A DNA stretch of 64,000 bases, from the NCBI RefSeq assembly GCF_020886115.1, contig NZ_AP025185.1, forward strand, positions 1,922,001 to 1,986,000, in the 5' to 3' direction. Positions 61,485-64,000 of the stretch are shown here, piece after piece; position 1 is the first letter of the stretch; each line of letters starts with the position of its first letter. A program made the position numbers and the translations under genes. The DNA is from Flavobacterium ammonificans. Its GTDB lineage: Bacteria; Bacteroidota; Bacteroidia; Flavobacteriales; Flavobacteriaceae. Below the pieces are notes generated by a model. The model was not told where the DNA came from. It worked only from the letters and a program-made list of their open reading frames with translations, and did no database searches.

Positions 61485-62600
61485 CTATACTATTGTTGAT
61501 TGACCCAATTGAACAAAATCCTTTTTAAAATACAAATCGCCTTCATTAAGAATATAATTAGAAATAAAATCGCCCACTTCGTTGGTTCCAAATTGAGAAT
61601 CTACTTTTAAATCAACTGTAATTACATTATTAACAATAGCTTTTTCGACAGCTGCAATTACTTTTTTTGATTCTACATCCAAACCAAAATGTTCTAGTAA
61701 CAAGGCAACCGATAAAATTGAAGCTATTGGATTAGCAATATTCTTTCCTTTAGCTTCAGTATAACAACCATGAATAGGTTCAAATAAAGAATATTTTTCA
61801 CCTAAAGAGGCTGATGACATTAAACCGATAGAACCTGAAATAACACTAGCTTCATCCGATAAAATATCGCCAAACAAATTATCAGTTAATAAAATATCAA
61901 ACTGTCTCGGATTTACAATAATTTGCATCGAAGCATTATCAACATACATACATTCTAAAGTAACGTCTGGATATTCTGCAGCAATCTTTGTAACAACTTT
62001 TCTCCACAATCTAGATGTTTCCAATACATTAGCTTTGTCCACCAAAGTGACTTTTTTACGTCGAGTTTGTGCTGCTTTAAAAGCTAAATGTGAAATTTTT
62101 ACAATTTCATCTTCATTGTATTCACATAAATCAGATGCATAAGTACCTGAATCATTAGTTGTCTTTTTTCCAAAGTACATTCCGCCGTTCAACTCTCTAA
62201 AGACAACAAAATCAGTGCCTTCTATAACCTCTTTTTTAACAGGTGATGAATTAATTAACTTAGGATATGCCTTAATTGGTCTGATATTGGCAAATAAACC
62301 CAACTCCTTTCTAAGCTGAAGTAATCCTTGCTCTGGACGTATTTTAGATGTTGGATCAGAATCGTATTTTGGATCTCCAATTGCCCCAAATAAAATAGAA
62401 TCAGTGTTTTTACATAAGTTTAAAGTTTGCTCAGGCAATGGCTTTCCTGTTTTTTCAATTGCTATTGCACCAATCAAAGCATCTTCGAAAATAAATTCAT
62501 GTTGGTGCACAAAGGCAATAGCTTGCAATACTTTTTTTGCTTGCAAGGTTACTTCTGGACCTATTCCATCTCCTGATAATACGGCTATTTTTAAATTCAT
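61485..62600 (-). CDS. leuB: 3-isopropylmalate dehydrogenase
   Basis: This 371-residue NAD enzyme starts MNLKIAVLSGDGIGPEV. It contains the metal-binding NLFGDILSDEASVISGSIGLMSSAS and EPIHGCYTEAKGKNIANPIA. It catalyses oxidative decarboxylation in leucine synthesis. leuC and leuD are not in the window. Confidence 0.95.
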   Translation of the reverse strand: MNLKIAVLSGDGIGPEVTLQAKKVLQAIAFVHQHEFIFEDALIGAIAIEKTGKPLPEQTLNLCKNTDSILFGAIGDPKYDSDPTSKIRPEQGLLQLRKELGLFANIRPIKAYPKLINSSPVKKEVIEGTDFVVFRELNGGMYFGKKTTNDSGTYASDLCEYNEDEIVKISHLAFKAAQTRRKKVTLVDKANVLETSRLWRKVVTKIAAEYPDVTLECMYVDNASMQIIVNPRQFDILLTDNLFGDILSDEASVISGSIGLMSSASLGEKYSLFEPIHGCYTEAKGKNIANPIASILSVALLLEHFGLDVESKKVIAAVEKAIVNNVITVDLKVDSQFGTNEVGDFISNYILNEGDLYFKKDFVQLGQSTIV

Positions 62601-62611
62601 ATTAACTTAAT

Positions 62612-63775
62612 TTAAACTTCAAGACAATTACATGCTTCAACGATTTGATGTATATCGTGATCAAGGACTTCTTTTTTTATGTCGGCAAATTTCAAAAATT
62701 CAGTGTATGCAATATCCAACTGTATTTTGGTTAATTCATAACCCACTTTTTTAGCTCTGTACGCTAAGGCAGCTCGGCCACTTCTTGCGGTTAAAACAAT
62801 CGATGATTCATTAACTCCAACATCCAATGGATCAATAATTTCGTAAGTCGCTCTATTTTTAATAACGCCATCTTGATGAATTCCTGAACTATGAGAGAAG
62901 GCGTTGGCTCCTACAATAGCTTTATTAGGTTGTACCATCATTCCCATACTATCAGAAACTAAACGACTCATTTCATTTAGCTGTTTGGAATCTATGGAAG
63001 TAAATAAATTCAAATAAGGATGCTGTTTAAAAATCATAACAACTTCTTCTAAGGCAGTGTTACCTGCTCTTTCTCCTATTCCATTTATTGTACATTCTAT
63101 TTGTCTAGCACCATTTACAGCCCCAGCAATAGAATTTGCAGTAGCCATACCAAGATCATTATGACAATGGCATGATAAAATGACATTTTCAATTCCTTTT
63201 ACATTTTCTTTTAAGTACTTTATTTTCGCTCCATATTCTTCAGGCAAACAATAGCCTGTAGTGTCTGGTATATTCAAAACAGTAGCACCTGATTTTATAA
63301 CTTCTTCACAAACTTTTGCTAAAAAAGCATTGTCCGTTCTACCCGCATCTTCTGCATAAAACTCAACATCTTCGACAAATGTTTTAGCATAAGCAACTGC
63401 TGATTTTGCTCTATAAATTATATCTTCCCTTGTCGTATTTAACTTGTGAATAATATGGGATTCTGAAGTACCAATTCCTGTGTGAATACGAGGTTTTTTA
63501 GCATATTGTAAAGCCGATGCAGCAACCTCAATGTCATTTTTTACAGCCCTAGTTAAACCACAAACTGTGGCATTTTTAACTATCTTACTAATTTCTGAAA
63601 CTGATAAAAAATCGCCTGGACTTGACACTGGAAAACCTGCTTCAATTATATCAACTCCCATTTCATCTAACCTACTTGCAATAATGAGTTTTTGAGCGGT
63701 ATCTAGTTTACAACCAGGGACCTGTTCTCCATCTCTAAGTGTAGTATCAAAAATTTGAACTTTTTCCTTATTCAT
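62612..63775 (-). CDS. leuA: 2-isopropylmalate synthase (short form)
   Basis: This 387-residue enzyme has the DRE-TIM motif [12 protein letters not shown], the metal ligands HCHNDLG, and [15 protein letters not shown]. It condenses acetyl-CoA and 2-oxoisovalerate. Usual LeuA has about 510 residues with a C-terminal leucine-binding domain, and that domain is missing here. A homocitrate- or citramalate-synthase role is possible, but the leuB neighbour favours LeuA. It is the first gene of the operon. Confidence 0.88.
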   Translation of the reverse strand: MNKEKVQIFDTTLRDGEQVPGCKLDTAQKLIIASRLDEMGVDIIEAGFPVSSPGDFLSVSEISKIVKNATVCGLTRAVKNDIEVAASALQYAKKPRIHTGIGTSESHIIHKLNTTREDIIYRAKSAVAYAKTFVEDVEFYAEDAGRTDNAFLAKVCEEVIKSGATVLNIPDTTGYCLPEEYGAKIKYLKENVKGIENVILSCHCHNDLGMATANSIAGAVNGARQIECTINGIGERAGNTALEEVVMIFKQHPYLNLFTSIDSKQLNEMSRLVSDSMGMMVQPNKAIVGANAFSHSSGIHQDGVIKNRATYEIIDPLDVGVNESSIVLTARSGRAALAYRAKKVGYELTKIQLDIAYTEFLKFADIKKEVLDHDIHQIVEACNCLEV

Positions 63776-63809
63776 TTTATTTTATTTAATGTAATTTCAC
63801 ATCTTATAA

Positions 63810-63817
63810 CAAAATTA
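63810..63817 (-). promoter_or_regulatory. -7 box of the leu-ilv operon
   Basis: On the minus strand this reads TAATTTTG, matching TAnnTTTG, 35 bases from the leuA ATG. The short leader has no branched-chain-codon peptide and no terminator, so attenuation is not evident here. Confidence 0.6.
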
Positions 63818-63928
63818 TCTTTATCAACTTGGTTTTAAAATCTATTTAAAGTTTATTTACTGCGCATAAAGAACTTAATTATAGCGTAAGTATTTGATAA
63901 TTAAATATTTAAATCTTATAATTTTACA

Positions 63929-64000
63929 ATGGCTAACCATCAAAAAGATTTCTTATTTGTACTAATAAAATCGCTTTCAAAGTCGGAAAAACGTCAGTTT
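63929..64000 (+). CDS. Start of an orphan protein (cut by window edge)
   Basis: The first 24 codons (MANHQKDFLFVLIKSLSKSE then KRQF) reach the window end without a stop. The SLSKSEKRQF start resembles the opening of a conserved hypothetical protein of flavobacteria. Too little is visible to name a function. It is divergent from the leu-ilv operon. Confidence 0.6.
   Translation, partial: MANHQKDFLFVLIKSLSKSEKRQF

Noticed and set aside
63776..63928. Leucine or isoleucine attenuator upstream of leuA
   Set aside because: No leader peptide rich in branched-chain codons and no terminator hairpin are visible between the promoter box and leuA.

Overview
The window is chromosomal DNA from a flavobacterium (Bacteroidota, most likely Flavobacterium or a close relative). 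Four things point there: the low G+C, near absence of Shine-Dalgarno sequences, repeated matches to the Bacteroidota -7 promoter box TAnnTTTG, and gene content and order such as efp-lpxD-like-sucD, hisG-hisD-hisC-hisB-hisH-hisA-hisF-hisIE and ilvD-ilvB-ilvN-ilvC. I see no rRNA, tRNA, CRISPR array, insertion sequence or prophage. It reads as ordinary chromosome with several accessory metabolic operons.

Layout. 1-3035: end of efp, an LpxD-like acyltransferase, an NTF2-like protein, sucD and a small orphan protein. 3034-9405: a di-haem cytochrome c peroxidase lipoprotein, fabG, a von Willebrand A membrane protein and an LTA-synthase-like sulfatase. 9406-21973: a probable metal and redox stress region. 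It holds a periplasmic thioredoxin, ApbE, a DUF4266 lipoprotein, a DUF3570 outer-membrane protein, a two-component system, a CzcA pump fused to its TolC-like channel, the adaptor, a ferritin-like/VIT1 transporter and a DUF2231-like membrane protein. CTTAAG-N5-CTTAAG direct repeats lie upstream of both the first gene and czcA and probably bind the encoded OmpR-type regulator. 22192-23796: pckA. 23864-31989: the his operon behind a histidine attenuator whose 19-residue leader peptide has four consecutive His codons. 32098-35852: PhoD-like phosphatase, M1 peptidase and phytanoyl-CoA dioxygenase-like protein.

35923-46125 (minus strand): a ten-gene operon that looks like a periplasmic 3-ketoglycoside pathway. 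It has a GMC dehydrogenase, its small subunit, a cytochrome c, two Gfo/Idh/MocA oxidoreductases, three xylose-isomerase-like TIM barrels, a DUF1080 (3-keto-disaccharide hydrolase) protein and a NupG-like transporter. 46662-53695: small orphan proteins, two helicases, and a cNMP/CBS/DUF294 sensor with a DnaQ-like exonuclease whose catalytic residues are partly lost. 53745-55652: acs. 56021-63775 (minus strand): leuA-leuB-ilvD-ilvB-ilvN-ilvC. A partial gene starts at 63929 on the plus strand.

The parts most worth a second look are the CTTAAG-box regulon with the DUF4266/DUF3570/ApbE/thioredoxin module, the internal signal peptide in the CzcA-TolC fusion, the 3-ketoglycoside operon, the his attenuator, the unusual spacer sequences between his genes, and the degenerate exonuclease next to acs.
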